A stretch of 42,374 nt of DNA from Synergistota bacterium (GTDB lineage Bacteria > Synergistota > Synergistia > Synergistales > Synergistaceae), in contig JAEXGR010000020.1 in NCBI GenBank assembly GCA_023450745.1, positions 1 to 42,374 on the forward strand, given 5' to 3'. Positions 1 through 7,553 of this stretch are shown in pieces. Every line of letters begins with the position of its first letter. The stretch's first letter is position 1. Position numbers and translations under genes: made by a program. The notes beneath the pieces are model-generated. The model saw only the letters and a program-made list of their open reading frames with translations. It ran no database searches and was not told where the DNA came from.

Positions 1-2
1 AG

Positions 3-683
3 GCTATAGTGCTGCTCACGCCATGCAACCCCACGGGAGGCGTCCTCTCGCGCGGCACGCTTGAGGGCATCGCGGAACTTGCGAAGGCTCACGATCTGCT
101 CGTGGTATCGGATGAAATTTACGAGCGTCTCGTTTACGACGGAAAGCGTCAGACAAGCATCGCCTCTCTGCCCGGCATGGCGGACCGCACGGTAACATTC
201 AACGGTTTGTCCAAGGCCTACTCGATGACGGGCTGGCGTCTCGGCTACGCTGCGGCTCCCAAGGATCTCATCATTGCCATGAATAAAATACACCAGCACA
301 ACACCACCTGCGCTCCATCATTCGTGCAGCGCGCCGCCATCACGGCTCTGCGCGACGAGGGGGACGAGGTCGAGCTGATGGTCAGGGAATTTGAGCGCCG
401 CCGCGACTACGCCGTCGAAGCGATAAATAAGATGGAGGGCGCAAGCTGCATCGCGCCGAAGGGAGCCTTCTACATTTTCATCAACGTGAAGGGGTTGGGA
501 CGCCCTTGCGCCAAGGTTGCCGAATACCTGCTCGAGGAGGCAAAGATCGCGCTGGTGCCCGGAAACGTCTTCGGCAGGAACGGCGAGGGGTATCTGCGCA
601 TGAGTTTCGCAAACAGCCTTGAAAATATCGCCGAGGGCTGCGACAGGATGAAAAAGGCGTTCGTCGAACTCTCGGGAAAATAA
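3..683 (+). CDS. Class I/II PLP-dependent aminotransferase, 5' end outside the window
   Basis: The reading frame is open from base 3, so this is the C-terminal part (about 226 residues) of a protein usually near 390 residues. Seen: the NPTGG motif close to the left edge, the SDEIYERL segment containing the cofactor-contacting Asp/Tyr, the SKAYSMTGWRLGY segment with the lysine expected to bind pyridoxal phosphate, and the C-terminal RMSFANS arginine motif that binds the substrate carboxylate. This combination is typical of aspartate/aromatic-type aminotransferases of fold type I. It is followed after 25 bp by an FAH-family gene with a good ribosome-binding site, so the two are probably co-transcribed. 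The amino-acid substrate cannot be decided from this fragment. Confidence 0.93.
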   Translation, partial: AIVLLTPCNPTGGVLSRGTLEGIAELAKAHDLLVVSDEIYERLVYDGKRQTSIASLPGMADRTVTFNGLSKAYSMTGWRLGYAAAPKDLIIAMNKIHQHNTTCAPSFVQRAAITALRDEGDEVELMVREFERRRDYAVEAINKMEGASCIAPKGAFYIFINVKGLGRPCAKVAEYLLEEAKIALVPGNVFGRNGEGYLRMSFANSLENIAEGCDRMKKAFVELSGK

Positions 684-708
684 AAAAGAAAGACAGGAGG
701 AATTATAA

Positions 709-1614
709 ATGAGACTTGCAACATTTCGTAAATGGAACACAGAGAGGGCAGGGCTTGTAACAAAGAGCGGCATCCTTCCTCTGACGGCGCTCGGCGCGCG
801 GGCCGGCTTTGAACCGGAGGGCGAGATATTCGCGCTTATCGAAAAAGAACAGCTCGAACCGCTGACCGAGTGGTACAACAAGGGCGGCAAGACCGAGGCG
901 GAGGCGCTCGCGGAAAAAGAGGCGATCCCCTACGGCGATGTAATCTACGGCCCGCTCTACCGCAACCCGCCGCGCATCTTCGGCATCGGCCTCAACTATA
1001 AGGACCACGCGGGCGACCTCGGGGAAAAGACGCCCGCCGTATTCCCTGGAAGCTTCTATAAACCGGCCTCCTGCATCGTCGGCCCGGGGGACGAAATCCG
1101 CATCCCCGCGCTGCCGGAGGCGCAGAAGACGACGGCGGAGGCGGAGCTCGGCGTCATCATCGGCAAAAAATGCAAATTCATCGCAGAAAAGGACTGGCAG
1201 GAATATGTCGCGGGCTACACGACGATACTCGACATGACGGAGGAGTCGATACTGCGCCTCAACCCGCGCTATCTTACGATCGTCAAGGGGTTTGACACCT
1301 TTTTCAGCTTCGGCCCGCAGCTCGTGACCCCCGACGAAATACCGGACGTCTCCGCGCTCGAGGTGGCGACCGTCCATAACGGCTCTGTCCACGCGAAAAA
1401 CAGCGTGGCGAACATGACCTTCAGCCCCGCGAGGCTCGTCGCCCTCATCTCTCACATGCAGGGCTGGCTGCCCGGCGACATTCTCTCGACCGGCACGCCG
1501 CGCGCTGTACATATCCAGGACGGCGACACCGCCGAATGCCGCATCACCGGCCCCGGCGGCTTCTCCTTCGCGCCGCTCGTGAACCCGGTAGTGGACCTGA
1601 AACTAAAAAAATAA
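709..1614 (+). CDS. Fumarylacetoacetate hydrolase (FAH) family protein
   Basis: The protein has 301 residues, normal for the family, and starts at an ATG preceded by AGGAGG at suitable spacing. An N-terminal domain of roughly 95 residues is followed by the FAH fold: IGLNYKDHA (usual catalytic His region), the E-x-E metal ligands in TTAEAELGVIIGK, then DMTEE and KGFDTF (metal and substrate loops), and a C-terminal GDILSTGTP motif. Family members are Mg/Mn-dependent and either hydrolyse C-C bonds of acylpyruvates or decarboxylate or hydrate related keto acids in aromatic or sugar-acid catabolism. It lies between an aminotransferase and a remnant dehydrogenase, which suggests a small catabolic operon. 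The substrate is not determinable here. Confidence 0.93.
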   Translation: MRLATFRKWNTERAGLVTKSGILPLTALGARAGFEPEGEIFALIEKEQLEPLTEWYNKGGKTEAEALAEKEAIPYGDVIYGPLYRNPPRIFGIGLNYKDHAGDLGEKTPAVFPGSFYKPASCIVGPGDEIRIPALPEAQKTTAEAELGVIIGKKCKFIAEKDWQEYVAGYTTILDMTEESILRLNPRYLTIVKGFDTFFSFGPQLVTPDEIPDVSALEVATVHNGSVHAKNSVANMTFSPARLVALISHMQGWLPGDILSTGTPRAVHIQDGDTAECRITGPGGFSFAPLVNPVVDLKLKK

Positions 1615-1640
1615 AAGACAGCTCAGGGAGGAATAGACGA

Positions 1641-1778
1641 ATGGAACTGGGACTTATCGGACGCTACGGAAAGCCCGAAGAGTACGGCAAACTGGCCGCC
1701 TTCCTCTGCGCACCGTCCAACACCTTCATCACCGGCCAGACCGTGCTCGTGGACGGCGGCATGGTAAAGGCGATATAA
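1641..1778 (+). pseudogene. SDR-family dehydrogenase remnant with an internal in-frame deletion
   Basis: A 45-residue frame opens at an ATG with a good upstream site (GGGAGG). Its first five residues, MELGL, look like the usual start of a 3-oxoacyl-ACP-reductase-type SDR. From GRYGKPEEYG onward it is the last ~40 residues of the same family (AAFLCAPSN, ITGQTVLVDGG). The Rossmann glycine motif, the NNAG segment and the catalytic Ser-Tyr-Lys are all missing. The simplest reading is a full-length gene of about 250 codons that lost about 205 internal codons but kept its own start, ribosome site and stop. It follows the FAH gene after 26 bp, so it was probably the third gene of that operon. It cannot be an active dehydrogenase. 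Confidence 0.75.
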
Positions 1779-1843
1779 GGCAAGGATATCAAAGCCGCCG
1801 GCCTCCGAAGCGCGGGAAAACTCGGTTCGCCGATAAAACGACA

Positions 1844-1864
1844 GCGGGCGCGCGAAGCGCCCGC
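1844..1864 (-). terminator. Hairpin downstream of the pentapeptide-repeat gene
   Basis: An 8-bp perfect GC stem (GCGGGCGC paired with GCGCCCGC) closes a 5-base loop. Read on the minus strand it is followed by TGTCGTTTTA, a modest T-rich tail. It lies 40 bp beyond the stop of the minus-strand gene and is likely its terminator. On the plus strand no T-run follows. Confidence 0.5.
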
Positions 1865-1905
1865 CGCACGCGCAAAAGACAAGGCGACGGAGCGGGAGTT
1901 TCTTG

Positions 1906-2508
1906 TCAGACGACGATAAGGCCGAGCAGCTTCGCCAGCGCCGCCGCCTGCATCGCGTTCACCTTCGCGCCGCGCAGCTCGGCGAGGCTGTCGGAAAGGG
2001 TGATACCGTCGATCAGACAATCCGAGAGGTCTATCCCTTTGAGAGGGCTTTTGAAGAAGTCGGCGGCGGAGAGGTCCGTATCACGGAACCGGGCGCGCCG
2101 GAATTTGACGCCGGAGACGACCGCCTCGCGGAGCGTGGAGGCCTCTACCCCGCAGCCGTCCCATATCATCTCTCCGAAGTTGGCGTATTGAAAATTACAT
2201 CCCGAGATCGCCACCTCTTTGAAGAGGGCGCGCGTGAACACGCTTCCCACGGCCTTTGAGTCCCGGAATGAGGAACGGCGCCAGAGGCTGTCCTTGAAGA
2301 GACAATTTGAGACGTCGGAGTCTTCAAAGCAGACGGCGTTGAAGCGCGCCGCGTTGAATTCGCAGCGGATAAAGCGGCACTTTACAAAGCGCACGCCGTC
2401 AAAGCGGAGCCCCGAAAGGTCGAGTCCCAAGACCTCTTCGTTCTCAAAGACGATATCCTCTACCGGCATTTCTCCCGCAAGAGCCTCAGAGACAACTTCC
2501 CGCAGCAT
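1906..2508 (-). CDS. Pentapeptide-repeat protein
   Basis: About 200 residues. The start chosen is the ATG at 2508, which has GGGAGGGT 4-5 bases upstream; a longer frame to 2553 has no such site. The whole protein is built of five-residue repeats of the A(D/N)LxX type, for example LSGLRFDGVRFVKC, FNAARFNAVCFEDSD and LSAADFFKSPLKG, so a right-handed quadrilateral beta-helix is expected. It has no signal peptide or membrane segment and is probably cytosolic. Some family members mimic DNA and protect gyrase, but most have no known role and nothing here points to gyrase. A short hydrophobic C-terminal tail (ALAKLLGLIVV) may be the usual capping helix. Confidence 0.88.
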   Translation of the reverse strand: MLREVVSEALAGEMPVEDIVFENEEVLGLDLSGLRFDGVRFVKCRFIRCEFNAARFNAVCFEDSDVSNCLFKDSLWRRSSFRDSKAVGSVFTRALFKEVAISGCNFQYANFGEMIWDGCGVEASTLREAVVSGVKFRRARFRDTDLSAADFFKSPLKGIDLSDCLIDGITLSDSLAELRGAKVNAMQAAALAKLLGLIVV

Positions 2509-2723
2509 CGCGCCACCCTCCCATACTAAACCTGCCTGCAAATAGGATAGCACAATATCGGTTTTACGAAAAAACGCCGGCGGACAGACCGCTCCCCCGC
2601 GGCCGGCTTTTCAGATCTCCTACTTAGCCGGCTGTCTGTAAGTTCGTCGATGCGCCTCCCGAGCCGGGAGGATAGGATAGCAAGACGCCCGGCGGCAGCC
2701 GGGCGCGGGAGGGTGGACATCGG

Positions 2724-3425
2724 ATGAAAAAGCTGCCAAAGATAAAATTACTGGACCTCGCAACCCCCTCGGAATCTTTCCTGCTCGCGGTGATCCTCGC
2801 GGCGGCGGGCGGCTTTCTCGACGGGTATACGTTCATCGGGCGCGGCAACGTCTTCGCGAATACGCAGACGGGAAACCTCATCCTGCTGGGAGTGAATCTC
2901 GCGCAGGGCAAGCTGGCGGCCTCGATCAGCTATCTCGTTCCCGTGACGGCCTTTTTGCTGGGGACGGTGATCACGGAGCGGATCAGGATACGCTGCGGCG
3001 CTCTGAAACACCTCGACTGGCGGCAGATCGTCGTCGCCGCCGAGGCGCTGGTGCTGGTACTGATCTCTTTCATGCCGCACTACGGCGATAACGCCGCAAA
3101 CGCGATGGTCTCGTTCGCCTGCGCGATGCAGTTCGACGCCTTCCGCTCCATGAACGGCGTGCCCTTCACGTCGACGCTCGCGATGATGAATCTGCGCGGG
3201 GCGGTCGAATATGTGATGGATTATCACGAGGATCAGGATATGGAAAAGGTGTCGCGCAGCTTTGAATATCTCATCACGGTGATAATCTTTACCCTTTCCG
3301 TCGTCATCGGCTCCAGGCTCACCTATATATATGACGACGGCGCGATTCTTTTTCCGGCCTTTATGCTGCTGCTCGGGGCGCTGCTGATGTTTTTCAAAAA
3401 AAGACAGCGGCCGGAACAGGCGTGA
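2724..3425 (+). CDS. DUF1275 (YoaK-type) integral membrane protein
   Basis: 233 residues, the usual length for DUF1275. The diagnostic N-terminal segment is present: AAAGGFLDGYTFI followed by the TQTGN motif and a run of membrane helices. Six hydrophobic segments can be seen, roughly at residues 18-40, 68-85, 98-115, 125-140, 180-198 and 204-222. A short charged cytosolic C-terminus (KKRQRPEQA) ends the protein. The family has no established transport substrate. It is transcribed divergently from the pentapeptide-repeat gene and stands alone, with only a weak ribosome site (GGGAGGGT) upstream. Confidence 0.9.
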   Translation: MKKLPKIKLLDLATPSESFLLAVILAAAGGFLDGYTFIGRGNVFANTQTGNLILLGVNLAQGKLAASISYLVPVTAFLLGTVITERIRIRCGALKHLDWRQIVVAAEALVLVLISFMPHYGDNAANAMVSFACAMQFDAFRSMNGVPFTSTLAMMNLRGAVEYVMDYHEDQDMEKVSRSFEYLITVIIFTLSVVIGSRLTYIYDDGAILFPAFMLLLGALLMFFKKRQRPEQA

Positions 3426-3500
3426 CGTCCCCGCGGGGCCGGCAGAAATAGCTCGCCAGGCCGGACGGCCGGCGGGGAACGCTTAATGGCGGAGCGGGGA

Positions 3501-5660
3501 TCATTTTCCAGAGACGGTCTCTGCGCCGAGATATTTTGCCTGATATTCTTCAAGCGGCATCGGGCGGCTGAAACGGTATCCCTGCAAGCCGTCGCAACCG
3601 ATCTCCAGGAGGGCGTCAAGCTGCCGGTCGTCCTCCACCCCCTCCGCGATGACGCAAATTTTCATTTTACGGCAGATACCCGCGATGGCTTTCAGCACGG
3701 CCGCCGCCGCGGGGTTGCCGGGCAGATTCCTCACGAGGCTGCGGTCTATTTTCAGAACGTCAAAGCACGACGAGGCTAGGAGCGAAAGGTTCGCGTAACG
3801 CGCCCCGAAATCGTCTATCGAGATACGGAAGCCCGCCTCTTTCACTTTTTTCACGATCGCGAAGAAACGTTTTTCGTCTTCGACGTCCACGGTCTCGGTA
3901 ACTTCTATTTCGACAAATTTTTTGGGAACGCTCTCCTGACGCCAGACCTCTTCCAGCCGTTCGACAAAGGTCTTGTCCGCGATCGTCGCGCGGGAGAAAT
4001 TGACGGAAACGGGCAGGACTTTTTTGCCCTGGTCAAGCCACCGGCGAATCTTGCCGCAGACAAGGCCGAAGACCCAGAAGTCGAGCATCCCGATCAGCCG
4101 GCTGCCTTCAAGCAAAGAGATGAACTGGTCCGGCGGGATCAGGGAACCGTCCGCGGAGACGTAACGCACCAACGCCTCCGCCCCGATGGGCCGGTGGTCG
4201 GACGCCGAGACTTTCGGCTGGAAGTAGACGATAAAACGGTCTTCGTCAAGCCTGCGCCGCAGGACGTTGGGGCTTCCCAAATCAAGTATCTCATCGTTAT
4301 ATACGCGGTAGCGTTTTGAGGCGGCGTTGTCGCGGTAAAAGTATTTTTTATCGAGGTACATCTGCTCGTCGGCCTCCGTGAGCAGGCGCTGGATATCGCA
4401 GCCACCCGCGGCCCAGCGCCAGCCCAGTGAAAAGCTCTGCCTGCCGTCATCGTTATGAACAGCCAGCTTTTTAAGTTCGGCGACCATACCGCGGAAACGC
4501 TCTTCGTCCGAGTTCGGGGCCAGTACGACGAATTCGTCGCCGCCAATCCGGTAGAGGCCGCTTTCCTCCTCACGAAATACAGATTCCACCGCCCGGGCTG
4601 TCCTTACGAGCATCATATCCCCCGCCGCGTGCCCATGGCGGTCGTTGCATATTTTAAGGCCGTTGACGTCGATATAGGCGACCCCCAGCGATGCAAAACC
4701 GCCTTTAGCGAGCCGTTCCACATCTTTGATGAAGGCGTTGCGGTTATGGAGCCCCGTCAGCATGTCGCTGTAGCTGAGCGCCTCAAGCCTTTGCTGGTAA
4801 TCGCGGCGCTGCATGCTGCCAGCGATGAAGTTGGCGAGGGTCATGAGCGGCGGCGAGATATGATGTATGCGCTCCGCCGGCGGATTATCCACGCCGAGAT
4901 ACCCCGCGAGGACGCCGCCGATCATAATCGGCGCGGCGGCCAGGCTATGGATGTTCTGTCTGCGGAGGATCTCGCCTTCGTCATAGCGGTCCTGCCGCAG
5001 CGCATTGACATCTTTGATAAGGGAGCACTGACCCGCGTTGAAGCTCTCCATCCAGGGAGCGATAAGCTCTGCGGGCAATTTTTGCAGGCTGTCGATCTGC
5101 GGGGAGACTCCCGGGGCGCACCACTCAAAGGTATTGTTCATCAGCCCGTTTTTGATCTCAAAAATATAGGCCCTTTCCGCCCTCATAAAGGTACCGATGT
5201 TTTCAAGCGTTTTAGCCATCGCTTCGTCGTAGTTTTTGGCCTCGTTGAGAAGTTTAACGCAGTTTACCACCGCGACCTCGGCGTCGAGAGCGTTTTCCAG
5301 CATATCCCGCTGATTCTCTTTCTCGGTCATGTCGAAGGCTATTTCGATGCGCGCCTCGCGGCCGCCCCAAAAGACGAGCTTGTCTTTGAGCAGGTAGTGA
5401 CGCGCGATCTTTTGGTTGTATATTTCCCAGGTATAAAACTTTTCGTGAGAAAGTCTGGAATTCGTGCAGAAGCTGCACGGGGAGTCCCTTCCCTGCAGCA
5501 CCTTATAACATTTGCATCCTTTGACGTCAGGGCCGACGCCGAAGAGCGCCTTCGCCGACTCATTGATGAAAACCATTTCATATGTATTTATATCAGAGAT
5601 ATAAACCAGTTCCGACAGTTCGTCAAGTAAATCGAAGATATTAAAATTTGCAGTGCTCAT
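3501..5660 (-). CDS. PAS-GAF-GGDEF-EAL cyclic-di-GMP protein with a four-cysteine PAS domain
   Basis: 719 residues, soluble. Order of domains: PAS (about 8-115), GAF (about 130-285), GGDEF diguanylate cyclase (about 295-445) and EAL phosphodiesterase (about 460-710). The GGDEF signature is intact (373-377), but the inhibitory I-site RxxD is absent; the corresponding positions are E and S. The EAL domain keeps EAL (495-497), the Asn of VNFS, the Glu of EVTET, the DDFG pair, the Lys of LKIDRS, IAEGVE and the Gln of GLQGYRFS. Both activities therefore look possible. The PAS domain has Cys49, Cys51, Cys62 and Cys65 in the pattern CxCYKVLQGxxxPCxFC, which suggests a bound metal, Fe-S centre or disulfide as a redox or gas sensor. 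No neighbour indicates a partner. Confidence 0.95.
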   Translation of the reverse strand: MSTANFNIFDLLDELSELVYISDINTYEMVFINESAKALFGVGPDVKGCKCYKVLQGRDSPCSFCTNSRLSHEKFYTWEIYNQKIARHYLLKDKLVFWGGREARIEIAFDMTEKENQRDMLENALDAEVAVVNCVKLLNEAKNYDEAMAKTLENIGTFMRAERAYIFEIKNGLMNNTFEWCAPGVSPQIDSLQKLPAELIAPWMESFNAGQCSLIKDVNALRQDRYDEGEILRRQNIHSLAAAPIMIGGVLAGYLGVDNPPAERIHHISPPLMTLANFIAGSMQRRDYQQRLEALSYSDMLTGLHNRNAFIKDVERLAKGGFASLGVAYIDVNGLKICNDRHGHAAGDMMLVRTARAVESVFREEESGLYRIGGDEFVVLAPNSDEERFRGMVAELKKLAVHNDDGRQSFSLGWRWAAGGCDIQRLLTEADEQMYLDKKYFYRDNAASKRYRVYNDEILDLGSPNVLRRRLDEDRFIVYFQPKVSASDHRPIGAEALVRYVSADGSLIPPDQFISLLEGSRLIGMLDFWVFGLVCGKIRRWLDQGKKVLPVSVNFSRATIADKTFVERLEEVWRQESVPKKFVEIEVTETVDVEDEKRFFAIVKKVKEAGFRISIDDFGARYANLSLLASSCFDVLKIDRSLVRNLPGNPAAAAVLKAIAGICRKMKICVIAEGVEDDRQLDALLEIGCDGLQGYRFSRPMPLEEYQAKYLGAETVSGK

Positions 5661-5862
5661 ATCAGCCTAACGGCAGCACCATGCAAACCAAGAGGAGCCA
5701 TATCCGCAACGTCTCCTTTTCTCCAGTCAGGTATACGGCAAACGATCCACAGAAATATTTTACATCCCCCAGCCGCAGGGCCATAATATATTCAAATGGA
5801 CTTCTTTTAAAAGATAACATGAAAGTTGATTATATACAAGCATCTCTCAGGCCACGTCCCGC

Positions 5863-5936
5863 GCCGCCTGAGAGCTGGATAGGTAAACGGCCTCCCGCCG
5901 CCTGAGAGCTGGATAGGTAAACGGCCTCCCGCCGCC
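5863..5936. repeat. 34-bp tandem repeat, 2.2 copies
   Basis: Two perfect copies of a 34-bp unit (5863-5896 and 5897-5930) beginning GCCGCCTGAGAGCTGGATAG are followed by the first six bases of a third. The array ends eight bases before the extended -10 element of the fluoride-riboswitch promoter, so the last copy covers its -35 region. It could be a replication-slippage duplication of a regulatory site or simply neutral. Confidence 0.97.
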
Positions 5937-5943
5937 AAGATGA

Positions 5944-5952
5944 TGATATAAT
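5944..5952 (+). promoter_or_regulatory. Extended -10 promoter (TGATATAAT) for the fluoride riboswitch-crcB transcript
   Basis: A consensus TATAAT at 5947-5952 is preceded directly by TGA, giving the TGN extended -10 form. No recognisable -35 is found 17 bp upstream, where the 34-bp repeat lies, which fits an extended -10 promoter. The predicted start point, near 5959, falls just before the riboswitch aptamer. Confidence 0.75.
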
Positions 5953-5960
5953 TACACGCG

Positions 5961-6013
5961 ATGAAGGCGACGGAGTTCGCCAGAAGCTCTTTTTGCGGTA
6001 ACGACTCCTGCCC
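5961..6013 (+). ncRNA. Fluoride riboswitch (crcB motif) aptamer
   Basis: The sequence fits the crcB motif: GGCGACGGAGTTCGCC forms the first stem with its internal loop, a short hairpin follows, and the 3' part is TAACGACTCCTGCC. The pseudoknot pairing GGAGT with ACTCC is complete. Two positions usually T in the consensus (GATGG and ATGAC) are both C here. The element lies directly upstream of crcB, the classic target. Fluoride binding should stabilise the pseudoknot and prevent the terminator at 6003-6035 from forming. Confidence 0.9.
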
Positions 6014-6037
6014 GGACGGCGGGGGTCTCTTATTTTG
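6003..6037 (+). terminator. Riboswitch-controlled intrinsic terminator
   Basis: GACTCCTGCC pairs over 10 positions (three G-U) with GGCGGGGGTC around a 5-base loop, followed by TCTTATTTT. The 5' arm includes the ACTCC strand of the riboswitch pseudoknot, so the two structures exclude each other. This is the expected expression platform: termination without fluoride and read-through into crcB with fluoride. Confidence 0.85.
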
Positions 6038-6072
6038 CCGGAAATATCTGCCCGCGGGAGGGACGTCTGTTC

Positions 6073-6444
6073 ATGGAAGGAATTATTTTTGTGGGGTTGG
6101 GCGGTTTTTTCGGCGCGTCGCTGCGCTATCTGCTCGGGCGGGCGGTTTCGGCCCCGGGCGTTATTCCGGCGGCGACGCTTGCGATAAATATCTTCGGCTC
6201 GTTCGTGATCGGCGCGCTGAGCCTGATCTCGGAGCGCTACGGCCTCGCGCGGCATTCGCTGATCTTGATGCTGCAGGCCGGTTTTTGCGGCGGCTTTACA
6301 ACGTTTTCAACCTTTTCGCTGGAGACGTTCAGCCTGATATCCCAGGGAAAGATCGTTCCCGCCGTGCTTTACGCCATTCTCAGCGTCCTCTGCTGCCTCC
6401 TCTCCGTCGCCGCGGGGCGCGCGCTCGCGGGGCTCTGTATATAA
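6073..6444 (+). CDS. crcB: Fluoride channel CrcB/FluC
   Basis: 123 residues with four membrane helices, the standard size of a single-copy Fluc subunit that works as an antiparallel dual-topology dimer. Conserved features seen are GGFFGASLRYLLGR near the start, the pore Asn in TLAINIFGSF, and GFCGGFTTFSTFSLE containing the Phe-box and Na-site region of helix 3. It exports fluoride from the cytosol down its gradient. A GGGAGGGA ribosome site precedes the ATG. It sits immediately downstream of the fluoride riboswitch and terminator, which supports both assignments. No second crcB copy is nearby. Confidence 0.97.
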   Translation: MEGIIFVGLGGFFGASLRYLLGRAVSAPGVIPAATLAINIFGSFVIGALSLISERYGLARHSLILMLQAGFCGGFTTFSTFSLETFSLISQGKIVPAVLYAILSVLCCLLSVAAGRALAGLCI

Positions 6445-6939
6445 GCGGAGGCTTTTTCGTTTATCCAAGAATGAAAAAAGGCTTTACCCGCCCGTCTCCC
6501 TTGCCTCTTGGCACGCCGGATGAGGCCGCTTTGCCCATAATGACGCGGCGCGCCGGCCGGTATATATAATTCTTCACCGGCTCTCGCGGCCGCTGTCTCT
6601 ATCGCCTCTTGTTTCAAGAGGACAACGTCCAAAGCCCGCTTCAAGCAGGTCGTATTTTTAGTCCTCCGGCAGATATCCGTCTTTTGGAAATGCTTCCCTT
6701 CGTACAGTCAGCAGGTTATTAGTTAGTTGCCCCGATCTTTTTGGAAAAACGGCGCCGCCGAAGCGGAAGCATTTCGCCAAGACGGTTCCCTGGGAGGAAG
6801 TTGTGCGTCATCTTCTGACGGTCCGTTATTTGACATCCCTAGTCCGCCACCACCCCCTCTCTATGGAGCGTGTATTTGCCGCGGGCCGTCCTTTCCTTCC
6901 GGAAGCTTGTGCCGCGCGGTCTTTCAGCGCCGTAATGAC

Positions 6940-6970
6940 AGATTACCCTTTAGAGCCGCCTCTAAGTCAA
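6940..6970 (-). promoter_or_regulatory. MerR-type promoter, orphan (TRGAG class)
   Basis: On the minus strand: TTGACT, a 19-bp spacer containing TAGAGGCGGCTCTA (perfect TAGAG/CTCTA arms), then TAATCT. The 19-bp spacing and the dyad centred between -35 and -10 are the hallmark of MerR-activated promoters. No gene with a ribosome site follows within the next several hundred bases leftward, so its target appears lost. Confidence 0.8.
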
Positions 6971-7015
6971 GTAATTCTCAAAAATTCCTCGCGGAAATTT
7001 TGGACGGAACATGGT

Positions 7016-7046
7016 TTGACTTAGAGCAAGCTCGAAGAGGTACGCT
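7016..7046 (+). promoter_or_regulatory. MerR-type promoter (TRGAG class), reading toward the chimeric gene at 7263
   Basis: TTGACT, a 19-bp spacer with TAGAGCAAGCTCGA (one mismatch in the second arm), then TACGCT. It is divergent from the site at 6940-6970, 45 bp away. The first open frame downstream with a signal-peptide-like start is at 7263, about 210 bp beyond the expected start point. Confidence 0.7.
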
Positions 7047-7262
7047 TCGGGAAAACGCCGTAAAAACGCCAAAGACGTCGCCGCCCGGCAGCATGGGCGC
7101 GGGGACGCGCGCGGCGGCGCCTCCGATAGATATCGCGCACGAACGGCGAGCGCCGGGCATCAAGAAAAGTCAGCGTGATTTGACACAAATTAAAGCGCGC
7201 CGGGGATATTTTACCGCCGCTCGGAGCGGAAGCGCGCGGCAGAAAGAAGAGGTCTGGACAAA

Positions 7263-7517
7263 ATGAGGGCAAGTACGGTTATTTCATCGCTCGCGGCGTT
7301 TTTCATCACGGTGCCGCTTCTCTTTACGGCGCCCGCTTTTATCGCCTGCAAGGCATGGCGGGAGGAGATCGGCGAAGCGGGAGAACGGGCGGAGGCCGTT
7401 GCCTATGAGGCCGCGGAAATGAGGAAAAATATTCCGGCACACCGTGTGGGAAAGCTATGGAAGTTCAAACGCTCCGAACTAGATGCGTGGGTAGCCAGCG
7501 GGAAAAGTGCGGAATAA
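7263..7517 (+). pseudogene. Chimeric frame: signal-peptide-like start fused to an excisionase-type HTH tail
   Basis: 84 residues. Residues 1-28 look like a Sec signal peptide (MRASTVISSLAAFFITVPLL, then APAF) of the kind seen on the other MerR-promoter genes here. Residues from about 57 on (IPAHRVGKLWKFKRSELDAW) are the C-terminal half of an excisionase/AlpA-type winged-helix protein; the first HTH helices are missing. Base composition changes from GC-rich to AT-richer around 7420-7440. I read this as a junction: the 5' end of a resident exported-protein gene joined to the 3' end of an incoming excisionase gene at the left edge of the island. A real fused protein is unlikely to be useful. Confidence 0.6.
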
Positions 7518-7553
7518 ACATCGATACCACACACAGGAAGGAAGGATTTCACG

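Larger units (their letters stand above)
6445..7262. other. Decayed intergenic stretch with no convincing gene
   Basis: Over 800 bp without a credible gene: the open frames here have no ribosome site, no family resemblance and poor codon character. It contains a 7-bp inverted repeat (CCTCTTG-TTT-CAAGAGG, 6605-6621) and two back-to-back MerR-type promoters (6940-6970 minus, 7016-7046 plus) that now point at nothing recognisable on the minus side and at a chimeric frame on the plus side. It borders the AT-rich island and is probably eroded by the insertion. Confidence 0.6.

Noticed and set aside
4455..5630. A 391-codon plus-strand open frame
   Set aside because: Antisense to the GGDEF-EAL gene, whose domains are unambiguous.
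5863..5936. Repeat considered as a CRISPR array
   Set aside because: Only two direct copies with no spacers between them and no cas genes in the window; it is a simple tandem duplication.
5961..6569. A 202-codon plus-strand open frame starting inside the riboswitch
   Set aside because: It overlaps the fluoride aptamer, the terminator and crcB in another frame; it has no ribosome site.
7180..7212. TTGACA and TATTTT upstream of the chimeric gene
   Set aside because: The spacing is 21 bp and there is no dyad; not accepted as a promoter.
6727..7266. A 179-codon plus-strand open frame
   Set aside because: Pro/Arg/Ser-rich, no ribosome site, and it runs through both MerR-type promoters; judged non-coding.
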